Shown here in pieces: positions 47,150-58,215 of a stretch of DNA of 64,000 nt. Origin of the DNA: Apteryx mantelli (taxonomy: Eukaryota; Chordata; Aves; Apterygiformes; Apterygidae); contig NC_090013.1 in NCBI RefSeq assembly GCF_036417845.1, positions 687,001-751,000 on the forward strand, given 5' to 3'. The notes beneath the pieces are model-generated. The model was not told the origin of the DNA, searched no databases, and worked only from the letters and a program-made list of their open reading frames with translations. Positions within the stretch are counted from its first letter, which is position 1; each line of letters opens with the position of its first letter. The position numbers and the translations under genes were made by a program.

Positions 47150-47570
47150 GGGGGCCCGTGGGTGCGGAGGGGGACCTGGGGGGGGCACAGGGGGCCCATG
47201 GGTGCAGGGGAACGCGTAGGTGCAGGGAGAGACCCGTGGGTGTGCAGCGGGGCCCATGCATGCACGGGGGACCCACGGGTGCGCGGGGGACCCGTGGGTG
47301 CATAGGGTCGCCCACGCATGCACAAGAGGACCCGTGGGTGCACGGGGGACCCGTGGGTGCACAAGAAGATCCACGCATGCATAGGGCACCCATGGGTGCA
47401 CCAGAAGACCCATGCATGCAGAGGGCACCCATGGGTGCACAGGGGACCCATGGGTGCACAGGGGCACCCACGCATGCACAGGAGGACCCATGGGTGCACA
47501 AGAAGACCCACGCATGCACAGGGGCACCCGCGCACGCGCAGGACACCCGTGCACACGCCCGCACCGGCGC
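47150..47570. repeat. about 20-bp minisatellite (CCCATGGGTGCAC family)
   Basis: Units such as GACCCATGGGTGCACAAGAA alternate with CATGCATGCA-bearing variants. Near 47,690-47,760 a GGGTGC/GGGCGG run follows, and 47,935-48,140 has CCTGCACCCTGCTCCCTGCA-type repeats. Confidence 0.9.
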
Positions 47571-48299
47571 AGCCCCGGCGCCCCGAGGTGCCTCGCGCGG
47601 GGGCCCCGGGGGCCGCCTGCACCTCGCGTTCGCTTCTGCAAGCGGCCCGAGGGGCGCCGCAACGTGCAACGGGCGCGCGGGGTGCGGGGTGCGGGGTGCG
47701 GGGTGCGGGGTGCGGGGCGCCGGGGGCCGGGCGGGCGGGCGGGCGGGCGCGCGGGGCGGGCGCTGGCCCCCGGCCAGCCTGGATGCTTCTGGGCCGGGTG
47801 AGTCACGGCGCCGTGACTCAGCCGCGCCGGCCCGCGCCAACAAACACCGCGTCGCCCAGCAACGCGCCGCCGCCGCCACCGCCGCCGCTGCTGCCTGCGC
47901 CCCGCGGCCCCGGGCCTGCGTCCCGCGTCCGGCGTCCCGCGTCCGGCACCTGGCACCTTGCATCCTGCGCCCCAGGGCCTGCACCCCGCGTCCTGCTCCC
48001 TGCACCTTGCACCCTGCTCCCTGCACCCTGCTCCCTGCGTCCTGCATCCTGCATCCTGTACCCTGCTCCCTGCACCCTGCATCTTGCATCCTGTGTCCTG
48101 CAACTTGCACCCTGCGTCCTGCACCCTGCACTGGCCTCCGCCGTGTTCCCTGCTCCTGCCCCCTGTGCCGCTCCCAGTGCTCCCGGTGCTCCCGGTGCTC
48201 CCGTGCTGGCCCTGTTGCTCCCCGGCAGCCCCTAGACCCCATTTTCCCCCCCAGCCCCAGCTCGTCCCAGCCCCAAGTGCCCTCGGCACGGTCCTGTGG

Positions 48300-48670
48300 G
48301 CTCTGCACCCCACGGCATGGCATGGCATGGCACGGCACAGCACCCCATGGCACAGCACCCCATGGCACGGCACCCTATGGCACAGCACCCCATGGCACAG
48401 CACCCCATGGCACGGCCCAGCACAGCAGCACGGAGCAGGAGAAGCCAGGCCGGCCCCGCTCCCAGCAGCGGCTTTCCCAGCGCCGGGGTTCTCCCAGGAG
48501 CCGTTCCCGTGTTCCCGTTTTAGCACCCGCCCGGCGGCGGGGCCGGGAGAGCAGGCGTTGGCCCGGGAGCGCGGCGCAGGAAGGAAGGAAGTGGAGGAGG
48601 AGGCAGGGCGCGCGGCTCGGCTCGGCTCGGCGCAGCACGGCTCGGCGCAGCTCGGCACCGCGCGGCAGCC
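48300..48670. repeat. short CCCCATGGCACGGCA and GGCTCGGCGCAGC arrays
   Basis: Two short arrays (48,310-48,425 and 48,610-48,665) flank about 180 bp of non-repetitive sequence. The first is related in sequence to the GGCAY array at 44 kb. Confidence 0.75.
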
Positions 48671-48744
48671 GGAGCAACGGGAAAGCCCTTCCCTGGCTCC
48701 CTGGCTCCCTGCCGCCGTGCCGCTGCCGGCCCCGGCTCGCGGGG

Positions 48745-49560
48745 GTGCTGGGGCCACGTGCGCTGCACGGGTGTCCGGGTGTCTGGGTGCACGTGTGTCC
48801 GGGTGCACAGCTGCACGAGTGTCCGGGTGCACAGGTGTCTGGGTGCACAGGTGTCTGGGTGCTCGGGTGTCCGGGTGCACAGCTGCACTAGTGTCCGGGT
48901 GCACGAGTGTCTGTGTGCACGAGTGTCCGGGTGCTCGGGTGTCCGGGTGCACGGGTGTCTGTGTGCACGAGTGTCCGGGTGCATGGGTGTCCGGGTGCAT
49001 GGGTGCACGGCTGCACGAGTGTCCAGGTGCACGGGTGCTCGGGTGTCTGGGTGCACCGGTGTCCAGGTTCACGGGTGCACTTGTGCACGGCTGTCCATGT
49101 GCACAGCCATACTTGTGCATGGTTGCACGGGTGTACCTGTGCACAGCCGTACTTGTGCATGGTTGCACGGGTGTACCTGTGCACAGGCATCCATGTGCAT
49201 GGTTACACAGGTGTACATGTGCACAGCCGTACTTGTGCATGGGTGCACGGGTGTAGCTGTGCACAGCCGTACTTGTGCATGGTTACACAGGTGTACATGT
49301 GCACAGCCATACTTGTGCATGGGTGCACGGGTGTACCTGTGCACAGGCATCCATGTGCATGGTTACACAGGTGTACTTGTGCACAGCCGTACTTGTGCAT
49401 GGGTGCACGGGTGTAGCTGTGCACAGGCGTCCGTGTGCATGGGTGCACGGGTGTGCAGCCACACGGGTGTACCTGTGCACGGGTACGCGGGTGCACGGCT
49501 GCACGGGTGCCCCGGCGCCCTTGTGCGCGGGTACGTGGGTGCACGAGCGCCTGGGCAGGC
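48745..49560. repeat. alternating purine-pyrimidine minisatellite (GTGCAC family)
   Basis: The first part repeats GTGTCCGGGTGCACGAGT. From 49,081 it has 40-bp units containing ACTTGTGCATGGTTGCACGG and GTGTACCTGTGCACAGCC (landmark at 49,111, 49,151 and 49,191). Long alternating TGTGCA stretches are Z-DNA-prone. Confidence 0.92.
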
Positions 49561-49759
49561 ACGGTGACGTCCGGCTGCTCCCAGCCCTCGTGCCAGCAGG
49601 TGGCACGGTGCCAGCCCGCGGCGGGACTCCCTGGCGCTCCAGCCTGGCTCCGGTGGCACCCGGCCGGGGCGTCCCCGCGGGCCTGGCTCCGGTGGCACCG
49701 GCTCCCGCGCTCTCCAGCCGCTCACCCCAGTCCCGCACAGGACCCGGGCCTGGGGCCCC

Positions 49760-50640
49760 AGCATGGGGCACGGGGAATGGGGCACAGGGAATGGGGCACA
49801 GGGGATGGGACATGGCACATGGCACAGGCACAGGGAATGGGACATGGGACTTGACATGGGCACAGGGAATGGGGCACAGGGGATGGGACATGGGGCACAG
49901 GGCATGGGGCACAGGGGATGGGACATGGCACATGGCACAGGCACAGGGAATGGGGCACAGGGAATGGGGCACAGGGGATGGGACACGGGGCACAGGGCAT
50001 GGGGCACAGGGAATGGGACATGGGACTTGACATGGGCACAGGGAATGGGGCACAGGGAATGGGGCACAGGGAATGGGACATGGCACATGGCACAGGCACA
50101 GGGAATGGGGCACAGGGAATGGGGCACAGGGAATGGGACATGGCGCATGGCACAGGCACAGGGAATGGGGCACGGGGAATGGGGCACAGGGAATGGGACA
50201 TGGCACATGGCACAGGCACAGGGAATGGGGCAGGGGGCATGGGACATGGCACGGGCACAGGGCGTGGGGCACAGGGAAAGGGGCACAGGGAATGGGGCGT
50301 GGGACATGGCACGGGCACAGGGAATGGGGAATGGGGCACAGTTACAGGGCATAGAACATGGCACAGGAATGGGACATGGGACATGGCACAGACGTGGGGC
50401 ACAGGCAGGGGCACGGAGATGGGAATGGGAATGGGAACGGGGCACAGTTATGGGGCACGGGACATGGCACAGACGTGGGGCACCGGCAGGGGCATGGGAA
50501 AGGGGGCTCGCCTATGGGGCAGGGCATGAGCACGGGGCAGGGCATGGGAGAGGGGACATGGGGAATGGGGCACAGGGAATGGGGCAGGGCACGGGGAATA
50601 GGGCGCGGCTATGGGGCACGGGCACGGAGCAGGGCACGGG
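49760..50640. repeat. 15-bp minisatellite (GGGAATGGGGCACAG family)
   Basis: About 55 copies of a 15-bp unit (GGGAATGGGGCACAG, GGGACATGGCACATG and variants). The period is divisible by three, so the + strand is open throughout. Confidence 0.93.
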
Positions 50641-50999
50641 CAGGGGGCCGGGCAGGGGGCAGCGGCGGGGCAGGCACACGGGGGGACCCAGCCCAGCCCG
50701 ACCCGGCCTGACCCGACCCGCTCGGCGGCTCCCGCTGCCGCCGGCCGCTTCCCACGGGCTCAATCTCGGCTCAGCCCTGGGCACCGGCGGAAGAGCCGCC
50801 CGGCCGCCCCCCCGCCCGCCCCAAATATTTGGCTTTTCCTATGCCAACGGCGGCCGGGGCCGCGCCGCCCTTCCCTGCCGCCGCCGCACGCGGCCCCGCT
50901 CCCAGCTGAGGACCGGCACTGAGTCACGGGCCGGGAAAGGCCGGCGAGGGCGACGGGAAGCGGCAGGCAAGGGGGGGGCCGGGGGCCGCGCGGCGTCCA

Positions 51000-51997
51000 G
51001 CTCTGCATGGCACCCGGGGCTGCATTGCTCCGCGGCGTCCGGCTCCGCACAGCACCCGGGGCTGCATTGCTCCGTGGTGTCCGGCTCTGCACGGCACCCG
51101 GCGCTGCATTGCTCCGTGGTGTCCGGCTCCACACAGCACCCGGGGCTGCATTGCTCTGTGGTGTCCGGCTCCGCATGGCACCCGGCGCTGCATTGCTCCG
51201 TGGTGTCCGGCTCCACACAGCACCCGGGGCTGCATTGCTCTGTGGTGTCCGGCTCCGCACAGCACCCGGGGCTGCATTGCTCCGTGGTGTCCGGCTCTGC
51301 ACGGCACCCGGCGCTGCATTGCTCCGTGGTGTCCGGCTCCGCACGGCACCCGGCGCTGCATTGCTCCGTGGTGTCCGGCTCTGCACAGCACCCGGGGCTG
51401 CATTGCTCCGCGGCGTCCGGCTCTGCACAGCACCCGGCGCTGCATTGCTCCGTGGTGTCCGGCTCTGCACGGCACCCGGCGCTGCATTGCTCCGTGGTGT
51501 CCGGCTCTGCATGGCACCCGGGGCTGCATTGCTCCATGGTGTCCGGCTCTGCACAGCACCCGGGGCTGCATTGCTCCGTGGTGTCCGGCTCTGCACAGCA
51601 CCCGGCGCTGCATTGCTCCGTGGTGTCCGGCTCTGCACGGCACCCGGGGCTGCATTGCTCCGCGGCGTCCGGCTCCGCACGGCACCCGGCGCTGCATTGC
51701 TCCGTGGTGTCCGGCTCCACATGGCACCCAGCGCTGCATTGCTCCGCGGTGTCCGGCTCCACATGGCACCCAGCGCTGCATTGCTCCGCGGTGTCCGGCT
51801 CCACATGGCACCCGGCGCTGCATTGCTCCGTGGTGTCCGGCTCTGCACGGCACCCGGCGCTGCATTGCTCCGTGGTGTCCGGCTCTGCATGGCACCCGGG
51901 GCTGCATTGCTCCGCGGTGTCCGGCTCCGCACAGCACCCGGGGCTGCATTGCTCCGCGGTGTCCGGCTCCGCACAGCACCCGGGGCTGCATTGCTCC
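51000..51997. repeat. 42-bp minisatellite, about 24 copies
   Basis: Very regular head-to-tail copies of a 42-bp unit with anchors GCTGCATTGCTCCGTGGTGT and CCGGCTCTGCACGGCACCCG. Variation is mostly C/T or G/A at CpG and TpG/CpA positions, as expected from methylcytosine decay between young copies. Both strands are open in frames that encode 14-residue repeats (for example PGLHCSVVSGSARH). I treat these as noncoding. Confidence 0.96.
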
Positions 51998-52424
51998 GGG
52001 AACCGGGTGCCCATGCACACGAGCTGGGTGTGGAGCCGGGAGCTGCATTCCCGTGCTGGGAGCCGGGTGCCCATGCACGAGCCGGGTGCCCACGCTGGGA
52101 GCTGGGTGCCTGCGCTGCAAGCCGGGTGCCGGCACCGGGAGCCGGGCGCCCGCGCCAGGTGCTGCCAGCGGGCCGGGACACGGAGCGGCGGGCGCCGGCG
52201 GGTGCCCAGGAGCACGCGGCCGGGTGACGCAGGCGGCAGGAATGTGGCCCATCCGGGCGCGGGGGCGGGCGCCTGCCCCGCTGCCACTGCCGCCGCCGCC
52301 GCCACTGCCGCTGGGAAAGGACATTTCTGCGCCGGCCGCGCGTGTCCCCGCACCACGGCTGCGGGCAGGATGGGGCCCGTGGCGGGCGAGGGAGGGGGCA
52401 GCGAGCGAGGGCACGTGTGCGCGT

Positions 52425-53460
52425 TGCAGGGTGCGCGCCTTGCAGCGTGCGTGTCTGTGCAGTGTGCGTGCGTTGCAGCACGTGCACACTGCCACGTGTG
52501 CGTGCATTGCAGCGTGCGTGTGTCCATGCGGTGTGCGTGCATTGCAGCGTGTGCACACTGCCACGTGTGCGTGCATTGCAGCGTGCGTGTGTCCATGCGG
52601 TGTGCGTGCATTGCAGCGTGTGCACACTGCCACGTGTGCGTGCATTGCAGCGTGCGTGTGTCCATGCAGTGTGCATGCATTGCAGCGTGTGCACACTGCC
52701 ACGTGTGCGTGCATTGCAGTGTGTGTGTGTGTCCATGCAGTGTGCGTGCGTTGCAGCACGTGCACACTGCCACGTGTGTGTACATTGCAGTTTGTGCATT
52801 GCAGTATGCGTGTGTCCATGCAGTGTGTGTGTCCATGCAGTGTGCATGCATTGCAGTGTGTGCATTGCAGCGTGCGTGTGTCCATGCAGTGTGCGTGCAT
52901 TGCAGCGTGTGCACACTGCCACGTGTGCGCGCATTGCAGCGTGCGTGTGTCCATGCAGTGTGCGTGCATTGCAGTGTGTGTGTGCATCGCAGCATGTGCA
53001 CACTGCCACGTATGTGTGCATTGCAGTGTGTGCGTGTGTCCGTGCAGTGTGCGTGCATTGCAGTGTGTGCACACAGCCACGTGTGCATGCATTGCAGTAT
53101 GTGCATTGCAGTGTGCGTGTGTTCGTGCAGTGTGCGTGCATTGCAGCGTGTGCATGTGCTGCAGCGTGTGCACACTGCCACATGTGCATGCATTGCAGTG
53201 TGTGCATTGCAGTGTGCGTGTGTCCGTGCAGTGTGCGTGCATTGCAGCGGGTGCATGCATTGCAGCGTGGGTGCATTGCGGTGTGTGCGTGCACTGCAGC
53301 GTGTGTGTGCATGGCAGCAGGTGCGTGCATTGCAGTGTGCGTGTGTCCGTGCAGTGTGCATGCATTGCAGCGGGTGCGTGCATTGCAGCGTGGGTGCATT
53401 GCGGTGTGCGGGTGCACTGCAGCGTGTGTGTGTGCACGCTCTGCCACGCGTGTGCACCGC
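52425..53460. repeat. 69-bp minisatellite with repeated CACGTG E-boxes
   Basis: About 14 copies built from GTGCATTGCAGCGTGTGC, ACACTGCCACGTGTGCG and GTGTGTCCATGCAGTGTG. The TGTCCATGC landmark falls at 52,521, 52,590 and 52,659, a 69-bp period. The palindrome CACGTG is present in most copies (for example near 52,493, 52,561, 52,631, 52,699, 52,770, 52,919 and 53,080). Confidence 0.94.
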
Positions 53461-53929
53461 AGCGGGCGCCCCGTGCGCCCCTCCGTGCAGCGCGCCGGGC
53501 GCGTGCGTCCCTGCGCCTCCCCGCAGCCCTGCGCACACCCGGGATGCGCGGCTGGAAAGCCCCTGCCCGCCGCCGTCACCGGGGCCCCGCGGCGCTGCCA
53601 CCTCCCGCCCGGCACCGCGGCCCGGGGGAGCAGCGGCAGGAGCCAGCGGGTGCATCGGGCCGGGGCCGGGGCTGGGATGGGGACGGAATGGGGACGGGGA
53701 CGAGGACCAGGAGGGAGCCCCGGGACCTGGCTGCGTCTCCCCGTGGGCACGGGCAGGCGGGGGGTGGTGGGACGTGGGGGACCCGTGGGGACCCAGGGGG
53801 ACGTGGGGACATGAGGACACGAGGCCAGGCAGGACAGACCCATGGGGACCTGTGGGCACAAGGGTCCGGGCAGGAGGGACATGGGGACCTATAGGGACAC
53901 CAGGACACGGGGCTGGGGCAGGAGGGACC

Positions 53930-55485
53930 CATGGGGACGTGGGGACACCTGGGGCCATGGCTGTGCCGTGGGGACCCCCGGAGCCGTGGGGACACTTCAA
54001 GCCGTGGGGATATCCGGAGCTGTGGGGACCCCCGGAGCCACGGAGACACCTGGAGCTGCGGGGACACCCGGAGCTGTGGCCGTGCTGTGGGGACATCCAG
54101 TGCCATGGGGACACCCGGAGCCGCAGGGACACCCGGAGCCATGGCCGTGCCACAGGGATCCCAGTGCCATGGGGATCCCGGTGCCGCAGGGATCCCAGTG
54201 CTGCAGGGATCCTGGTGCTGTGGGGATCCCGGTGCTGTGGGGATCCTGGTGCCGCGAGGATCCCAGTACCGCAGGGACCCCAGAGCAGCAGGGACACCTG
54301 GAGCCATGGCCATGCCACAGGGATCCCGGTGCCAGGGGGATCCCGGTGCCATGGGAATCCTGGTGCCGTGGGGAACCCGGAGTTGCGGGGACACCTGGAG
54401 CCATGGCCGTGCCACGGGGATCCCAGTGCTGCAGGGATCCTGGTGCTGTGGGGATCCCGGTGCTGTGGGGATCCCGGTGCCATGGGGATCCCGGTGCCGT
54501 GGGGATCCCGGAGCTGTGGGGATCCCGGTGCCGTGGGGATCCCGGTGCCATGGGGATCCCAGTGATGCGGGGATCCCAGTGCCGTGGGGATCCCGGTGCC
54601 GTGGGGATCCCGGAGCCGCGGGGATCCCAGTGATGCGGGGATCCCAGTGCCGTGGGGATCCCGGTGCCGTGGGGATCCCAGTGATGCGGGGATCCCGGTG
54701 CCGTGGGGATCCCGGTGCCGTGGGGATCCCAGTGATGCGGGGATCCCGGTGCCGTGGGGATCCCGGTGCCGTGGGGATCCCAGTGATGCGGGGATCCCGG
54801 TGCCGTGGGGATCCCGGAGCCGTGGGGATCCCAGTGCCGTGGGGATCCCGGTGCCGCGGGGATCCCGGAGCGGGGGGATCCCGGTGCCGTGGGGATCCCG
54901 GTGCCATGGGGATCCCAGTGATGCGGGGATCCCAGTGCCGTGGGGATCCCGGTGCCGTGGGGATCCCGGAGCCGCGGGGATCCCAGTGATGCGGGGATCC
55001 CAGTGATGCGGGGATCCCGGTGCCGTGGGGATCCCAGAGCCGCGGGGATCCCAGTGCCGTGGGGATCCCGGTGCCGCGGGGATCCCGGAGCGGGGGGATC
55101 CCGGTGCCGTGGGGATCCCGGAGCCGCGGGGATCCCGGAGCTGTGGGGATCCCGGTGCCGTGGGGATCCCGGTGCCATGGGGATCCCAGTGATGCGGGGA
55201 TCCCAGTGCCATGGGGATCCCGGTGCCGTGGGGATCCTGGTGCTGCGGGGATCCCGGTGCCGTGGGGATCCCAGTGATGCGGGGATCCCAGTGCCGTGGG
55301 GATCCCGGTGCCGTGGGGATCCCGGTGCTGCGGGGATCCCGGAGCGGGGGGATCCCGGTGCCGTGGGGATCCCGGTGCTGCGGGGATCCCAGTGCCGTGG
55401 GGATCCCGGAGCGGGGGGATCCCGGTGCCGTGGGGATCCCGGAGCCGCGGGGATCCCGGAGCGGGGGGATGCCGGCGGTGGGGGC
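53930..55485. repeat. 17-bp minisatellite (GGGGATCCCGGTGCCGT), about 85 copies
   Basis: Before about 54,150 the units are degenerate (GGGGACACCCGGAGCC). From there to 55,485 they are nearly identical 17-mers, each with GGATCC. Because 17 is not a multiple of three, every frame passes through all phases and yields the same 17-residue repeat (GIPVPWGSRCRGDPGAV), so open frames arise in all + frames. Confidence 0.97.
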
Positions 55486-55734
55486 GCGCGGGCGCATTGT
55501 TCCTCCCCGGCTATTGTTTATCCCGCTCGGAGCGCGGAGGAAACCCAAAACCTCCCAGTAATAATTGTATTTAGGAACTTCCAAGCATCTCCACGGAGAC
55601 GGCGGTGACGGCAGCGCGGCCGGGCCGGATCCAGCGCCGGGAATGTCGCCTTAACCCCCGGCAGGCCGCGCGCCGCAGCCCCGGCCGGGCCCGGTCCGAC
55701 TCCATGGGGTCCCTGGGCGCCCGGGAACCGGAGC

Positions 55735-56660
55735 CTCCGGAGCCGACCCCGCAGGGTCCCCGGATCCCCGGGAATGGGCCCCTCCGGCGCCTCCCCCACG
55801 GGATCCCCAGGAACGGGACCCTCTGACGCCTCCCCCTGCGGGATCCCTGGGAATGGGACCCTCCAGCGCCCCCCCTGTGGGGTCCCCAGATCCCCGGGAA
55901 TGGGCCCCTCCGGTGCCTCCCCTGTGGGGTCCCTGGATCCCGGGGAACAGGACCCTCCAGTGCCTTCCCCATGGGACCCCCGGGAATGGGACCCTCCGGC
56001 GCCTCCCCTGCAAGATCCCCAGATCCCCAGGAACGGGATCCTCCAGCACCTCTCCCCCACGGGATCCCCGGGAAGGGGCCCCTCCAGCGCCTCCCCCACG
56101 GGTCCCCGGATCTCTGGGAATGGGACACTCCGGCGCCTCCCCTGCGGGATCCCCAGATCCCCGGGAACGGGATCCTCCAGCACCTCCTCCGCAGGGTCCC
56201 TGGGAACGGGCCCCTCCAGCACCTCTCCCCCACGGGATCCCCGGATCCCCAGGAACGGGCCCCTCCAGCGCCTCCCCCACGGGTCCCCGGATCCCTGGGA
56301 ATGGGACACTCCGGCGCCTCCCCTGCAGGATCCCCAGATCCCCGGGAATGGGACCCTCCGGTGCCTCCCCTGCAGGATCCCCAGGAACGGGACCCTCTGG
56401 CGCCTCCCCCGCAGCATCCCCGGATCCCCGGGAACAGGCCCCTCCGGCGCCTCCCCACGGGGTCCCCGGATCCCTGGGAACGGGCCCCTCCAGCACCTCT
56501 CCCCCACGGGATCCCCGGATCCCCGGGAATGGGCCCCTCCAGCGCCTCCCCTGCGGGATCCCCAGGAACGGGCCCCTCTGGCGCCTCCCCCGCAGGATCC
56601 CCAGATCCCCGGGAACGGGCCCCTCCGGCGCCTCCCCACGGGGTCCCCGGCCCACCCGGA
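55735..56660. repeat. 39-bp minisatellite with 12-bp expansions
   Basis: About 21 units of the type GGGCCCCTCCGGCGCCTCCC followed by CCACGGGATCCCCAGGAA. Some are lengthened by an extra GATCCCCGGATCC. Period lengths of 39 and 51 keep frames open on both strands. Confidence 0.92.
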
Positions 56661-56984
56661 TCCCGCCGGGCGCGGGGATTTGGGAGCGCGCAGGGCCGGG
56701 CCGGCCGGAGGCGCCGCGCGAGGCCTCGCCGCCCTGGAACAACCACAGTGACGCGCTGCGGTTTCGCCGCTTCCGACGCCGAGCAGTGTTTAATGTCTGT
56801 GTGTGCGGCATCGCCATGGAGATCCCGGCCGGGCCGCCCGGCGTCCGCCCGCTCCGCTCCGCTCCGCCCGGCCGCCAGCCCCGACGTCACCCGCCGCCGG
56901 CCCCGGCATCCCGGGGCTTCCCCGGAGCCCGGCCGGCCGAGCGCGGGCCTCGGCGTCGCCCGCATTCCCGGCGGCCCCTCCGTC

Positions 56985-57475
56985 CCCAGCATTGCATCCA
57001 TCCCCACGATTGCATCCGTCCCCCAGCATTGCCTCCATTCCCGGCATCGGCTCTGTCCCCGGCATTGCCTCCATTCCCACCATTGCCTCCATTCCCGGCA
57101 TCGCCTCTGTCCCTGGCATTGCATCCATTCCTGCCATCACCTCCACTCCCAGCATCGCCTCTGTCCCTTGGCATCGTCTCCGTCGCCGGCATTGCATCCG
57201 TCCCCGGCATTGCATCCGTCCCCTCCATTGCCTCCGTCCCCCGTCATTGCCTCCATTCCCGGCGTTGCCTCTGTCCCCAGTATCGCCTCCGTCCCCGGCA
57301 TTGCATCCATCCCAGCCATCATCTCCATTCCCCGCCACCACCTCCGTCCCCCAGCATTGCCTCCATCCCCGGCACACATGTCCCTGCCATCGCCTCCGTC
57401 CCCGGCACACATGTCCCTGCCATCGCCTCTGTCCCCGGCACACGTGTCCCTGCCATCGCCTCCATCCCAAGCTCC
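56985..57475. repeat. 18-bp minisatellite (ATTGCCTCCATTCCCGGC family)
   Basis: About 26 copies of an 18-bp unit. The array ends in three copies of a longer variant with GGCACACATGTCCCTGCC. Confidence 0.92.
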
Positions 57476-57499
57476 CACCCCACAGCGCTCAGGACTCCC

Positions 57500-58215
57500 T
57501 CACTGCGACGCTCGGGCTGCCCACGCTGTGGGAACAGGGTGTTTGCACCTCGTGGGGCTCGGCATTCCCACGTCACGGGGTTGGGGACACCCGTGCCCTG
57601 GGGACAGGGCTCCCACACCGTGGGGACGGGGCGTTTGCACCTCCCGGGGCTCAGCGTTCCCCTGCTGCGGGCACGGGACGCCCACGCCGTGGGGACTGGG
57701 ATTTGCACCTCCTGGGGCTCGGCATTCCTGCGCCACGGGGTTGGGACACCCGTGCCGTGGGGACAGGGCGTTTGCACCTCGTGGGGCTCGGCATTCCCCT
57801 GCTGTGGGCACGGGACGCCCACGCCGTGGGGACAGGGGTTTGCACGCCGGGGGGGCCGGGGGGCTCCCACGTCGTGGTCACGGGGGGGGTTGCACATCGT
57901 GGGCACGGGGGGTTCCCACGCCGGGGGGGGCCGGGGCATTTGCACGTCGCAGGGCCGGGGGGTTTGCGCATTTGGGGGGGCGACGGCTTGCGCGTCGCGG
58001 GCGTTTGGGGGCGTTTGCACACGCCGGGGCCGGGGCGAGGGGTTCCCACGCGGCGGGGTTCCCACGCGGCGGGGTTCCCACGCCGGGGGGGGCCGGGGCA
58101 TTTGCACGTCGCAGGGCCGGGGTGTTTGCGCATTCGGGGGACGACGGCTTGCGCGTCGCGGGCGTTTGGGGGCGTTTGCACACGCCGGGGCCGGGGCGAG
58201 GGGCTGCCACGCGGC
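57500..58215. repeat. higher-order repeat with TTTGCACCTCGTGGGGCTCG and a 162-bp duplication
   Basis: 57,530-57,860 holds four or five irregular units of about 75-130 bp containing GTTTGCACCTCGTGGGGCTC. The block starting near 57,931 is repeated almost exactly at 58,093, 162 bp later. Confidence 0.8.

Noticed and set aside
49763-54565. A 1,600-codon open frame on the + strand.
   Set aside because: It runs through four unrelated tandem arrays; the translated repeats follow DNA period rather than any protein family, and equally long frames exist on the other strand.
50839-55584. A 1,581-codon open frame on the minus strand with Cys-rich repeats.
   Set aside because: It is the antisense reading of the same minisatellites; the regular Cys spacing comes from the 42-bp unit, not from a zinc-finger or keratin-like family.
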